In this document: one piece after another, positions 12,401-20,144 of the stretch
How positions within the stretch are numbered: position 1 is the stretch's first letter
Layout of the letters: every line of letters starts with the position of its first letter
DNA from: Meghimatium bilineatum
Taxonomy: Eukaryota; Mollusca; Gastropoda; Stylommatophora; Philomycidae
NCBI GenBank assembly: GCA_034231615.1
Contig: CM067322.1
Span: 53,734,802-53,798,801, forward strand
Reading direction: 5' to 3'
Length of the DNA: 64,000 bases
Position numbers and translations under genes: made by a program
The notes under the pieces: generated by a model
Database searches by the model: none
Seen by the model: only the letters and a program-made list of their open reading frames with translations
What the model was told of the DNA's origin: nothing

Positions 12401-13059
12401 GTAGTAAGTGAAATAATAACTAGACATTGGTGTGAAAATATTTAGTTCGTAGTAAGTGAAATAATAACTAGACATTGGTGTGAAAATATTTAGTTCGTAG
12501 TAAGTGAAATAATAACTAGACATTGGTGTGAAAATATTTAGTTCGTAGTAAGTGAAATAATAACTAGACATTGATGTGAAAATATTTAGTTCGTTGTAAG
12601 TGAAATAATAACTAGACATTGATGGATATTGTAGACACATATTCAGTGTAAGTGAAACAATAAAATATACTTGGATGATTAATGAAATATTTCAGGTTTG
12701 ATTATGTGTTAAAGATATCGTAATACTGAAGATGTATTACAGATGATATTGATGGCGTGTAAAAGTATAGTGGTTTCAGAATATATACATGTAAAATGTG
12801 AGTTAAACATTATTTATCTTAACATATCCACTGATGCTTGATTATGAGTCATGGGCAGCTTCAACAGATTTAGCATGTTATTTCACTGAATTTTCTAAGA
12901 ATCAAGAAGATGATTTTAAAGATTCAGACATAAATTTGTTATAAAAATAGTTTTTTTTCGGATGATATAACACTTAGATACGTTGGTATATCTGTTAAAT
13001 AATAATTCTATGCTGGTTCTCATATTCTTTCAGAGTTCGTCAAAATCATGTCTTCCTGA
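473..13059 (+). CDS. calmodulin-like EF-hand protein, six exons, 148 aa
   Basis: Calmodulin-family calcium sensor. The coding exons are 473-475, 3010-3040, 4965-5108, 8968-9061, 12079-12227 and 13034-13059. They join in frame at GT-AG junctions to give 447 nt, or 148 residues plus TGA. With Met as residue 1, four canonical EF-hand loops lie at 21-32 (DRNRDGVITSGE), 57-68 (DLDGNGNVDFQE), 94-105 (DSDGNGFITAEE) and 130-141 (DMDGNGLIDMEE). All have the acidic residues at positions 1, 3 or 5 and Glu at 12. Loop spacing equals that of calmodulin. It is nevertheless a diverged paralogue. The N-terminus is ESRYTKEQLA, the site of the trimethylated Lys115 of calmodulin is Arg116, Phe92 of calmodulin is Ile93, and the C-terminus ends IMSS instead of MMTAK. 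The ATG-only first exon, 31-nt second exon and 144-nt third exon are the ancestral calmodulin arrangement. I infer a functional cytosolic Ca2+ sensor; the binding partners are unknown. I see no polyadenylation AATAAA in the 300 bp after the stop. Confidence 0.9.
1027..1537. repeat. 23-bp minisatellite, about 22 copies
   Basis: Tandem units of the type aatctttcaaatacatgaat, with scattered substitutions. The array lies in intron 1 of the calmodulin-like gene. Confidence 0.95.
1685..1790. repeat. 51-bp tandem duplication
   Basis: Two adjacent copies of a segment beginning tgtcgtcatcatcatcaaca, offset by 51 bp, with a few differences. Each copy contains taccggactgtaagt. Confidence 0.9.
1955..2440 (-). 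mobile_element. LINE reverse transcriptase C-terminal remnant
   Basis: The minus strand encodes the post-polymerase tail of a LINE RT. It includes EVLKTLNMKKELLREIK, then RQIKYFGRIKRH, LLEGKVKGKRARDKQR and WTGYSLADC, and a downstream RWRSVAANLRCGDG in another frame. It is 5'-truncated with frame breaks, and is of the same family as 11175-11900. It lies in intron 1. Confidence 0.85.
2440..2950. other. intron 1, no recognisable feature
   Basis: AT-rich intronic sequence. I see no ORF, tandem repeat or family match to other parts of the window. Confidence 0.5.
3010..3040 (+). CDS. calmodulin-like gene exon 2
   Basis: This 31-nt exon lies between acceptor ttgcag and donor gtaggt and encodes ESRYTKEQLA plus one base of the next codon. 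Its length is exactly that of the standard calmodulin second exon. The EQLA end aligns with the EQIA of calmodulin. Confidence 0.85.
3169..3332 (+). mobile_element. SINE-A copy (GAA-tailed)
   Basis: A member of a roughly 165-bp family starting gccgaagacggatgtg, with an internal ctctggactacat and a 3' end gagaatgaacgttgaagaag. It is flanked by imperfect repeats (aagattataactct and aagattagaacgct), consistent with a decayed target duplication. It lies in intron 2. Confidence 0.8.
3570..3904. other. intron 2, no recognisable feature
   Basis: AT-rich intronic DNA between the SINE-A copy and the palindromic element. No coding signal or tandem repeat seen. Confidence 0.4.
3905..4011. mobile_element. 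palindromic hairpin element (family P)
   Basis: Bounded by catttaataa and its complement ttattaaatg. The arms continue inward through tttagggttagttatg and cataaccttaaccc. The same gggttag/taacctt arms occur at 15815-15915. It is probably a small nonautonomous inverted-repeat element. Confidence 0.6.
4335..4600 (-). mobile_element. LINE RT C-terminal remnant
   Basis: The minus strand reads FFGHVKRHDDMERVLLEG followed by GRGRPGRRWTRDIQEC, the end of a LINE RT ORF, with some frame disruption. It is closely related to the longer copy at 27840-28530. It lies in intron 2. Confidence 0.85.
4965..5108 (+). CDS. calmodulin-like gene exon 3 (EF-hand 1, start of EF-hand 2)
   Basis: This 144-nt exon runs from acceptor caacag to donor gtatta. 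It begins with EYRELFDALD and ends inside the second EF loop at KADLDG, as in other calmodulin genes. It contains the LGQNPT motif that links EF-hands 1 and 2 in calmodulin. Confidence 0.93.
5735..6090 (-). mobile_element. LINE RT C-terminal remnant
   Basis: The minus strand encodes FYRRILKISWT, an AIILQLINSNRELIN segment and GNNWKDRG-like text in shifting frames. It is the same family as the copy running off the right edge (63560-64000). It lies in intron 3. Confidence 0.8.
6180..6800 (-). mobile_element. LINE RT remnant of a second type
   Basis: The minus strand carries HEDDLATWTQLEYI (a degenerate catalytic Asp-Asp block), then KFEEWA, TYGVQI and LDNIRNAGLLVSTG, followed by AMEAKAWLQ. This order is typical of RNase-H-bearing LINEs of the Jockey/I group; the clade assignment is an inference. 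Several stops are present. Confidence 0.75.
6800..7720. other. intron 3, no clear feature
   Basis: AT-rich intronic sequence between two LINE fragments. No ORF with family resemblance and no tandem array was recognised. Confidence 0.4.
7720..8690 (+). mobile_element. LINE 3' end: RNase H domain and C-terminal Cys/His segment
   Basis: The plus strand encodes an RNase H fold: CSNYTSEIIAIEKALNRII, then IIIFSDSKPAFQAL. After a frameshift near 8090 it reads VTLQWIPGHTGVLGNEMADK, LAKRCAA. Further on come LRTGHVPVNKNLNRINPL and CRHCNAQEETVEYLLLQCP, the cysteine-rich tail of such LINE polyproteins. It is a pseudogene, 5'-truncated, in intron 3. A shorter copy of the tail lies at 48540-48800. Confidence 0.88.
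8690..8835 (-). mobile_element. SINE-A copy, reverse orientation
   Basis: The reverse complement matches SINE-A. Hallmarks are atatttccagcaggatatag, the complement of the ctggaaat block, and the caatagcccaacacatc segment. The tail end lies next to catcatcatc. Intron 3. Confidence 0.75.
8968..9061 (+). CDS. calmodulin-like gene exon 4 (rest of EF-hand 2, central linker)
   Basis: This 94-nt exon lies between acceptor tgtacag and donor gtatgt. It encodes NGNVDFQEFL, then the central linker (SRQKKYTSKEEEL) and ends in DVFR. The exon ends 13 nt earlier than the usual calmodulin exon 4, so exons 4 plus 5 keep the normal total length. Confidence 0.9.
9109..9313. mobile_element. short TIR element with 9-bp target duplication (family M)
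   Basis: Ends tcggggttgtctataaa and ttatggacaacccct are inverted repeats. The 205-bp element is flanked by aatatgaca on both sides (9100-9108 and 9314-9322). The termini resemble the larger elements at 37572 and 53541 (cataaatta block). A duplication of 8-9 bp would suit Merlin- or Mutator-type transposition; that class call is inference. It lies 47 bp after exon 4. Confidence 0.7.
9358..9880. repeat. minisatellite, 35-45 bp unit, about 12 copies
   Basis: Units share cactgtgtcttgaaatataa and ttttatataact, and differ by small deletions and a gtg insertion (ctgttc versus ctgtgttc). It starts about 35 bp after the right target duplication of the short TIR element. Intron 4. Confidence 0.93.
9950..11010 (-). 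mobile_element. LINE reverse transcriptase remnant with YVDD
   Basis: Read on the minus strand, RT blocks occur in the right order. They are FIDYSGAL, LNIDGKDLKIVRNMY, GVRQGCVMSPDLS, the catalytic LRYVDDTVLIERSEQEL, then KVKYLDTILTSDGRCSND and C-terminal sequence down to about 9950. Frameshifts and stops separate the blocks. It lies in intron 4. Confidence 0.88.
11107..11134. repeat. (TA)n microsatellite
   Basis: An uninterrupted at-dinucleotide run in intron 4. Confidence 0.95.
11175..11900 (-). mobile_element. LINE RT C-terminal remnant
   Basis: On the minus strand, the thumb and post-RT region of a LINE can be followed in broken frames. A KTKIMIICNATEKTGAKH segment lies near 11800-11860. 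The GAHTTTACC-type terminal tail around 11190-11340 matches the 1955-2440 copy base for base over long stretches. Intron 4. Confidence 0.75.
12079..12227 (+). CDS. calmodulin-like gene exon 5 (EF-hands 3 and 4)
   Basis: This 149-nt exon lies between acceptor ttctcag and donor gtatga. It carries the complete third loop DSDGNGFITAEE, the connector MMVNLGERVTMEEVHEM and most of the fourth loop DMDGNGLIDM. Confidence 0.93.
12284..12625. repeat. 48-bp minisatellite, 7 copies
   Basis: Near-identical units containing tatttagttcgtagtaagtg and aataataactagacattg. The unit length is a multiple of three and the minus strand is open through six units (YYELNIFT repeats), but this is not a real gene. It lies in intron 5, about 57 bp after exon 5. 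Confidence 0.95.
12630..13033. other. remainder of intron 5
   Basis: AT-rich sequence leading to the acceptor of exon 6. No element or ORF recognised. Confidence 0.5.
13034..13059 (+). CDS. calmodulin-like gene exon 6 (C-terminus)
   Basis: Acceptor tctttcag is followed by 26 nt that complete Glu141 and encode FVKIMSS and a TGA stop. The short last exon after the fourth loop matches the calmodulin layout (EEFVQMM). Confidence 0.9.
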
Positions 13060-13335
13060 CCTATGGAACATCCTCTAATGTTATACAGCTATACGCCCTT
13101 CAATTTCAACTCGTCCGTATGAAGAAGTCACTAGAAAACTTTGGGATTTCCACATGAACTTAATGTTTATCTGTTGACTGTATTATATAATCTTTGAAAA
13201 TATACAACTTATGCTTGGAAAGTATCTTTCATAGACAGTCGTGTATATACAATGATATGACTACATTATTTATACAATGTTGCATGATCATAAGTAATAT
13301 CGCTCGTAGGAAAAATGAAGAGTTCTCAGGAACAT
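13060..13335 (+). other. probable 3' UTR and flank of the calmodulin-like gene
   Basis: Sequence after the TGA. No AATAAA or ATTAAA signal is visible before the LINE that starts near 13340, so the polyadenylation site is unplaced. Confidence 0.4.
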
Positions 13336-13339
13336 CATC

Positions 13340-14315
13340 TGATAAGCCAATGTCAGAGCGTATACGCCAATAGTCAATGCGCAGTAAGAGCGAGTGCAAA
13401 ACATCCGATTATTTTCAAATCCACTCGGGAGTGAGACAGGGCTGTGTACTATTCCGCCTATTGTTTATAACATGCATAGATCACATCTGCAGAGTAGCAA
13501 AGACAACGGAAGAAAACAATCTGAAGAATAACTTAAACGAATCGCTACTTGCAGACGACCAAGCACTAGTAGCACCTTCAGAAGAACAACTACAAAGACA
13601 AATAGACAGGTTACATCAAACATGCCAAATATTTAACATGAAGAAAAATATAGAAAGGACCAAAGTAATGAAGATAGGAAGAACAGAAAGAAACACCAAT
13701 ATATTTATTGGAAACAACATACTTAAACAAGTAACAGAATTCGCATATCTAGGAAGCAATATAACAACAGACGGCAATAATAGTAAAGAAATACGCAATA
13801 GATGTAGTAAAGCACACCAAGCCCTAGGGCAAATGACACCAATCTTCAGAAACAAAAATGTAGATTTAAACAATAATAACACTATTCAAAACGATTATTA
13901 AGTCAACACTGTGCTACCAATGCCAAACATGCACAACGACATCACAAGATAAACGTAAACTAGTGACAGCTGAAATGGCATGCTTACGTAGAATCCTAGG
14001 AATATGGCTAAGAGACAGAGTGAGAAATGAGAACATTAGACAAAGAACTGGCACCGCCCCACTCTTGGAGTATATTAAGAGCCAACAGATCAAATGGTTT
14101 GCACACATCAGCAGACTACCAGCAGACAGCATACCACAGCAAGCTATGCTACACAGATAAAGTGAAGGCAGACATAGAGACCGACCTCTAAAACGATGGA
14201 CCACCGAAATAAAAGAGGCGACAAATTCTTCAATATACTCAACACACACGAGGGCCATCTCCAGAGAACTCTTCCACCCCCTGACGCTAAAAGTCAATAA
14301 AGGGTTTAGAAAATA
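13340..14315 (+). mobile_element. LINE RT, finger-to-C-terminus copy
   Basis: A 174-codon open stretch (13377-13901) has the RT blocks HSGVRQGCVLFRLLF and LLADDQALVAPSEEQLQRQI (catalytic Asp-Asp) and then VTEFAYLGSNITTDGNNSKE. It ends by frameshift. The C-terminal part continues in another frame (13963-14160) as EMACLRRILGI, QQIKWFAHISRLP and, further on, RPLKRWTTEIKEA. It is a different family from the YADD copies. It begins about 280 bp downstream of the calmodulin-like gene. Confidence 0.9.
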
Positions 14316-14331
14316 GATAGAGATCATATTC

Positions 14332-14495
14332 TTCTTCTTCTTCTTCAGCGTTCATTCTCAATCTCCCGCTGGATATCTCTTGTAACAGGACAATGGTCCT
14401 ACTATATTTCCAGCAGGATGTAGTCCAGAGAATGGAAATCTGTTGTATCGCCGTTTTAATTGCGCCAATGGCCCGACACATCCGTCTTCGGCGGG
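14332..14495 (-). mobile_element. SINE-A copy with perfect target duplication
   Basis: A full-length reverse-strand SINE-A from (ttc)n to cttcggcg. The 13-bp direct repeat agagatcatattc flanks it exactly at 14319-14331 and 14496-14508. This proves retroposition and defines the element ends (164 bp). Confidence 0.93.
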
Positions 14496-14569
14496 AGAGA
14501 TCATATTCAAGGAGCATTATTTTGTAACGATCAAAAACTGTTTTCAAATGAATTGCTCACGCTATAGTC

Positions 14570-14700
14570 GAAAGTGTCGGACCATTGATAAAAATATAGC
14601 AGCGACACAATGCATTTCTTTTCTCTGGACTATCCTTCTGGAAATCTAGTAGAAATATTATCTTTCTACAAGAGAGATCGATTGGGAGTTTGAGAACAAC
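14570..14700 (+). mobile_element. SINE-A fragment
   Basis: A diverged copy matches the interior of SINE-A: cgacacaatgcatttc, ctctggactatcc, tggaaatctagtag and the acaagagagatc/gggagtttgagaa blocks. It lacks the standard 5' end and GAA tail. Confidence 0.7.
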
Positions 14701-14754
14701 ACACAAAAAAATAATTGAAAAAGAATTCGCTATACCGTGCAAAATATGGTTTCA

Positions 14755-15565
14755 TAATTCATTGAGAGTAAATAGTGAAACATCTGATTAGTTCAGGGTG
14801 GAAAACGGAGTCAGACAATGATGTGTCCTGTCAGCATATCTCTTCAAAATGTATGCAGAGAACATAATGAGGAATGTAAGAAATAACCAACAGAGAAATA
14901 ACTTCGACCCACTCAATATTGGTGGTCATGAGATACCAGAACTAAGATATGCTGATGATACAACACTATTGGCATTCAGTCAAGCATGTCTCGAATACCT
15001 CATAAACTCTGTTAAAGAACGTAGTTCAAAAACAAACTCTATTTCTGAATGGAAACAAGACCAAGATTATGACAAGCAACACTATCACCAGCAAGTTTTC
15101 AATCAGTATCAACAACATCCAATTATAAAGAGTCATCAGTTTTGAATATCAGTTTTGAATATCTTGGTTCTGTTATCAATAACCAACAATTTGGGGACAA
15201 AAGCATTTGACAATAAAACGTTACAGAAAAATCCTCAGAATACCATGGACCAAAAAGATCACCAATGTAGCCATCCTGAGAGAAATGAATGTAAAATATA
15301 ACTGGCTAAACAGCATTGTTCGTTCCAGAAAACTACAATATCTTGGCCATATCAAACGTCATGACAGTCTATTAAAGACCATAATAGAGGGAATGATGCC
15401 ATGGCGAAGAACAAAGGCAGACCAAGAAGAATATGAGCTCAAGACATGAAAGACCACATGAACATGACAGTAACAGAAGCAGGTAGACTAGCTCAAGATC
15501 GACAGAAGTTTCGAAATGTTGTGATGACTGCTACATCCCGTTCAGGTTATGCTACCTGATGATGA
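14755..15565 (+). mobile_element. LINE RT copy with internal deletion
   Basis: Blocks in order are ENGVRQ (followed by a stop), CVLSAYLFKMYAENIM, the catalytic ELRYADDTTLLAFSQACLEY and, after a deletion near 15190, RYRKILRIPWTKKITN, LQYLGHIKRHDSLLKTIIEG and a final LAQDRQKFRNVV. Stops and frameshifts make it a pseudogene. Confidence 0.88.
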
Positions 15566-15814
15566 AAGTCTTCTTATTCATTATCATTTATATATTCGGT
15601 CATGTAAGATTTTCATATACAGACATAGAAATGTTATCTTGGTTTGCGGAGCGTATCAGATTTAGTTTATGCCTCTGCAAGTTTTATCTTTTATTTCCTA
15701 TTCCTTTTATTTATTGAAGTATATGTTAAAAGATTTGAAGAAACCGGTTTGAAATTAGTGGCTACCTATTTGATTATTTCACTTGGTTATGCTTATCAGT
15801 TTATGTTTATCGTT

Positions 15815-15915
15815 TATTAATTTAAATATAAATATATTTAGGGTTAGGAGTAGTTATGTAAAACATACTAATCTAACCTTAACCTTAGAAAATGAATATT
15901 TAAATTGATTAATTA
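15815..15915. mobile_element. palindromic hairpin element (family P), second copy
   Basis: Inverted arms of about 45 bp (ttaatttaaata, atttagggttaggagtag versus ctaatctaaccttaacctta and tatttaaattgatta) surround a few central bases. It is related to 3905-4011. Confidence 0.6.
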
Positions 15916-16051
15916 TTTATATAATATTTAGATTAATAAACCAAATAATACGCAGGTAGGCATTAATTACAAACCGGAATTGATTTGAGTTTACGTCCCT
16001 GTGTACATATGTTAGATTCCAATTTCGATGTCTTGAAATACTAGCAGGCCC

Positions 16052-16140
16052 ATCTTCAAATATATGCTTAAAGTTCGCTGTCTCAGTCTGACAGTCTTCA
16101 AGTATATACTTAAAGTTCATTGTCACTGTCTTCAAGTATT
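16052..16140. repeat. outlying units of the 42/34-bp minisatellite
   Basis: Two diverged units (tatgcttaaagttcgctgtc and a shorter ttcattgtcactg form). They are separated from the main array by about 100 bp of unrelated DNA. Confidence 0.85.
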
Positions 16141-16239
16141 TGCTTAGAAATATATATCCCAGCCTGGCTAGTACATGTTTAGACATCTGTATATTAGTTT
16201 CACAATCTTCAAGCATAGGAATAAAGATTTTTTAAAAAT

Positions 16240-16852
16240 ATATCTGACAGTCTTCAAGTATATACTTAAAGTTCATTGTCACAGTCTTCAAGTATATACT
16301 TAAAGTTCGCTGTCTCAGTCTGCCAGTCTTCAAGTATATACTTAAAGTTCGCTGTCTCAGTCTGCCAGTCTTCAAGTATATACTTAAAGTTCGCTGTCTC
16401 AGTCTGCCAGTCTTCAAGTATATGGTTAAAGTTCGCTGTCTCAGTCTGCAAGTCTTCAAGTATATACTTAAAGTTCGCTGTCTCAGTCTGCCAGTCTTCA
16501 AGTATATGCTTAAAGTTCATTGTCACTGTCTTCAAGTATATACTTAAAGTTCGCTGTCTCAGTCTGCCAGTCTTCAAGTATATGCTTAAAGTTCATTGTC
16601 ACTGTCTTCAAGTATATACTTAAAGTTCGCTGTCTCAGTCTGCAAGTCTTCAAGTATATACTTAAAGTTCGCTGTCTCAGTCTGCCAGTCTTCAAGTATA
16701 TGCTTAAAGTTCATTGTCACTGTCTTCAAGTATATACTTAAAGTTCGCTGTCTCAGTCTGCCAGTCTTCAAGTATATACTTAAAGTTCGCTGTCTCAGTC
16801 TGCCAGTCTTCAAGTATATACTTAAAGTTCGCTGTCTCAATCTGACAGTGGA
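16240..16852. repeat. minisatellite mixing 42-bp and 34-bp units
   Basis: The long unit (tcttcaagtatatacttaaa, then gttcgctgtctcagtctgcc, ag) alternates irregularly with a 34-bp form ending gttcattgtcactg. Both strands are open over long distances, giving spurious ORFs. The array runs directly into an RNase-H-like coding fragment. Confidence 0.95.
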
Positions 16853-17180
16853 AATTGAAGAAATAATAGAGGCAGCCAGAGTGCTCATAAATTGCTTGCC
16901 GAGTCACAACGTACATGTAGTCTTTCTAACTGATGAAAAGTCAGTATTGCAGGCAGTGAAAGATCCAAAGAACACAAGCATGAATGAACGTATGGCCTGC
17001 TTGCTTCAAGAGTGTTCTGAGTGAAACGCTGAGGCAGACAATAGACAAACGCTGTGGTCAGAGGAAACACGGGAATCAAAGCTCTATGTTCCACTGTGTG
17101 AACTACAAAAGACTAAGTTTTATTCAGGAGACAGAAGTACAGATATAGACATGTTTCAAGTGAATGAAAGAAGAAGAAAG
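16850..17180 (+). mobile_element. RNase-H-like fragment, probably LINE-derived
   Basis: The plus strand encodes EIEEIIEAARVLINCL, VHVVFLTDEKSVLQAVKDP and MNERMACLLQ. The acidic EIE..EAAR and FLTDEKSVLQAV blocks correspond to RNase H motifs of LINE polyproteins. It ends in a stop at about 17024, with more related text in another frame. The 5' side abuts the minisatellite. Confidence 0.65.
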
Positions 17181-17269
17181 GTGAACTAATTTCAATTTTG
17201 AGTTCACGGTGTAAACAAGGGACACAACCAAATAAATAACCGATAATATCTTCGCACTGCAAACTTAAT

Positions 17270-17400
17270 AAAGTAAATTTAAGTAGGAAGCTAGAGGACC
17301 ATTTAAAAAATTCATGAGACTAACGGGAATTGAACCAGTCCGTTCAACGGCACCAAATCGCCTAGCAACAATTGCACACGCGTTCTTCCGTACTTGATTA
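17270..17400 (-). mobile_element. tRNA-like SINE fragment, reverse strand
   Basis: Read on the minus strand it contains tggttcaattcccgtta, a good B-box. Upstream sequence (tgctaggcgatttgg) is a weak A-box. A shorter copy of the same segment lies at 17801-17880 in the same orientation. Confidence 0.55.
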
Positions 17401-17624
17401 ACAGCATCTCCAAAAAAAGATGCGATTTCATCAAGCCATTCAAACCGTGAACACAACGTCACCCGAACGGACCAATCGAGACAAGGATTATTACAACAAC
17501 AACAAACATCCCGTACAGGTATTGAAATATCCCCAGTAACAACAAACATATAACATAATATCCGTATTAGTTATACAAGGGCCGATAGGTCCTCTTGTAA
17601 ACATGGATAACATATATAGACAAA

Positions 17625-17762
17625 TGATGCAGTCGGATGTGTCAGGCCGAAAGGCGCAGATATCGCAACAATGCTGTAAACCATGACACACCGCATTCCG
17701 TTCTCTGGACTACATCCTGCTAATCTGCAGGAGTTTGAGAACGAACGCAGAAGAAGAATATA
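17625..17762 (+). mobile_element. SINE-B fragment
   Basis: Contains SINE-B hallmarks: gtcggatgtgtcaggccgaa, ggcgcagatatcgcaaca, gtaaaccatgacacacc, ctctggactacatcctgcta and a gaacgcagaagaag tail. Confidence 0.8.
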
Positions 17763-17800
17763 TAGACAATACAATTATACTTCAAATAATTGTTTATACA

Positions 17801-17880
17801 AGTAAATTTAAGTAGGAAGCCAGAGGACAATTTTAAAAATTAACGAGACTAACGGGAATTGAACCAGTCTGTTCAATGAT
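17801..17880 (-). mobile_element. second copy of the tRNA-like fragment
   Basis: This repeats 17270-17350 (aagtaaatttaagtaggaag, then aacgggaattgaaccagtc) in direct orientation about 531 bp away. Confidence 0.65.
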
Positions 17881-17924
17881 ACTTAATACAATGATACTGA
17901 TGATGGATATGACGAAGTAATCCC

Positions 17925-18345
17925 CGTAACTATGAGAAGGAAGCTCTTGGTAGCACGTAACCTTCCGAACACATGCAAAAGTCCTTAACAGTAACAGAGG
18001 CGACACCGGGATTCATATGATGACTCATAGACATGGTTGTTTCAGGGTCGTTTAGTGATTCATGTTTAGTTATCGAAAGGATAAATTCAAGTGTGGCTGT
18101 ATCCAGGAGCATCATGTCATGCCAGCAGCACAGCATGCACTTCTGGGCAGATTATCTCATCATTCTTCTGTCAGATTTGTTGATTCATCTCAACAGATGT
18201 CATACGTAACATTCCCCACCACCATGAAGTCTTCTTCAATATAGCACAAAGGTGCAATGCCGGCTAGCCTGCATGTCTTCGTCATCCATGGGCACCTTGT
18301 GACAGAAGACAAAATTTAAAAAGCGAGATAAAACATTTAGTGACC
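17925..18345 (-). mobile_element. dispersed repeat family C, reverse strand
   Basis: The reverse complement shares with 33940-34345 and 41960-42300 the blocks tgtcacaaggtgcccatgg, atgcaggctagccggcattg and tctgacagaagaatga. It is diverged and non-coding. Confidence 0.65.
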
Positions 18346-18359
18346 ACGGTGATAGATTT

Positions 18360-18580
18360 TTTTAACAACTGAAAGGTAACCTATTGCCCAATTTCCTTAG
18401 TTGCCTCTTACGACATGCCCGGAAATAAGACAATATAGATACATTTTTAGGGTGCACAGGGTACCACAATGTTCTCGGCTGACCCAGAGTTAGCATATAA
18501 CCAAGATCCCAAAGTACCTTCTCGTGGTGCACCCTGGAAACAGAAATACAACTGCTAGTGCTGATTCTGGCTAAACCTTT
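18360..18580 (-). mobile_element. SINE-B/family-C related module
   Basis: Contains ttgcctcttacgacatgcc, the complement of the gcatgtcgt(a)ggaggc module found in SINE-B and family C. The rest shows no match that I can place. Confidence 0.4.
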
Positions 18581-18927
18581 TGGTGATCGTTTTCGTGATT
18601 GTGAGGCAGCAGATGGACAGAGATTTGACTGAAAAGAGACAGTCAATATTTCTTACACCAATGCGCCAACACATTCAGTGGCACTGTCGACACACAGTGA
18701 CTCTAGTTCAGTCTGGTCCGAGCATAGCAGTGGCGACCAATCAAAATGAGACGAAAAGGTAGATGCATGGCGAGAGACGAAAATATAATATACTGAGTGC
18801 AATGAGAGGGCAGGACAGGGCAGGAGAGCAGCGCCATTTGCAAATAGAAAAGGAAAACATTTCAAGGAAATCGTAACTACAAGTTCTGTTAGCTCGAGAC
18901 AAGCTTCTAGTTACCGGTGCTCCTTAC

Positions 18928-19235
18928 GGGCAAATCGTGGGATCTCGGCAAAGAAAGCAGCCCTGGTCCAATTCTACTGTCAAGCTTTCCTATACCGGAA
19001 ACATGCTCGCAGAGAGAAAGAGTTCAGTACCCGATGTGCTCAGGTGCAAAAGGACAAGGTCGTTCAGTTCGAGAACACGCTTTGCTCCCAAACGCGTTTT
19101 GAGACTCAGATTTGAATGAGGAGGTTCAGGATGTCGAGGAACGATACCTCGGCTAAGAATGCGAAATAGCCTTGGTCCAACTCTTCTGTCGTGTTCTTGC
19201 TCGCGGATGAGAAAAGGTTCAGTACCCGATCGGCA
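18928..19235 (+). repeat. two diverged direct copies about 200 bp apart
   Basis: Segments 18928-19045 and 19131-19235 share the order cttggtccaa or ctggtccaat, tctgtc/ctgtcaag, tgctcgc and gttcagtacccgat. The function is unknown. This interval is somewhat more GC-rich than its surroundings. Confidence 0.5.
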
Positions 19236-19393
19236 CGTAGCGAGGGGGGGGCGGAGGTGTGGACCGCCCCGGGCGGCATCATCGGGATGGCGGCAAATTT
19301 ATTTTCGTCCAGTCACTGACATTTTTTTTATGTCACAAGGGCGGAAAATTATGATTCCGCCCCGCGCGTCATTGAACCACGCTAGGCCACTGG
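19220..19393. mobile_element. probable degenerate hAT-type repeat
   Basis: The left part (cgtagcgagggggggg) and the right end (gctaggccactg, which complements to cagtggcctagc) look like hAT termini. No matching 8-bp target duplication is visible, so the boundaries are uncertain. Confidence 0.4.
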
Positions 19394-19399
19394 TCATAA

Positions 19400-19972
19400 G
19401 CACATAAAATTTAATTACACGTGGCAAGTTCACTGACTGTGGAACACCTCGTGTGAGATAGACGTGAACGAGAATCGTCTTGGCGAAGAGTCAATACACA
19501 CCCGCACGCCCGTCGACAGATAGGCAGGCTGTCACACGCTAGGGATGTGTAGGGAAATACTACCTGAATTAAAGGCATGACGAAAACGTATATGCTGGGC
19601 CTTGGATGTCTGAGCCATAGAGTGAGCCAACCGAGGTGCAAATAATACAGTTCAACTGTGCAACTAGCAGTACAACATACTTCAAGCTCCCCTGCGGAAA
19701 TCACACGATTTATTCGTATTATTACTCGTAGTTATAAGAGAGCGAGCGCAGAAGAAAAAGAACATCATTCTCTGCGTCCTGAATTAGAAGTCCAGGTCCC
19801 TTTTGACCGCACGGGGAACACAATACACTAGAAAGCACCGTCAAAATTAGAAATACAATATAATAAACTTGAGAATAAATAAGATAGAAGGAAACTCAAA
19901 TAGAAAATAAGCGGGAGAGTGTTTGAATAAATATATTCTTATTTTTCTGTATTCTCCATTTCTATCGATATT
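19400..19972. other. no recognised feature
   Basis: Open reading frames here show no family motif. I see no tandem repeat and no match to the repeat families of the window. Confidence 0.4.
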
Positions 19973-19980
19973 CTGGCACA

Positions 19981-20144
19981 CAGGGCCGTAACAATTGCGG
20001 GGCCCAATGCGAAACGGATTGCGCGGGGCCCAGTCTGGGTAGGGAAGAGGATAATAAAATAAATTATAATATGAATTTATGGGCCTATGAAGTGCGGGGG
20101 CCCACTGCGGCCGCATAGGTTGCAATGGCCTAAGACCGGCCCTG
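19981..20144. mobile_element. nonautonomous hAT element with perfect 8-bp TSD
   Basis: Termini cagggccgtaac and gaccggccctg form the inverted CAGGGCCG ends typical of hAT elements. The 8-bp repeat ctggcaca flanks it exactly (19973-19980 and 20145-20152). It is 164 bp long, GGCCC-rich, with no ORF. Confidence 0.9.

Noticed and set aside
12272-12640. 122-codon minus-strand ORF with repeated YYELNIFT peptide
   Set aside because: It is the translation of a 48-bp intronic minisatellite. No splice or start context and no protein family.
16232-16916. Several overlapping ORFs on both strands with KTGRLRQRTLSIYL or SSIYLKFAVSVCQ repeats
   Set aside because: All arise from the 42/34-bp array being open in many frames; not genes.
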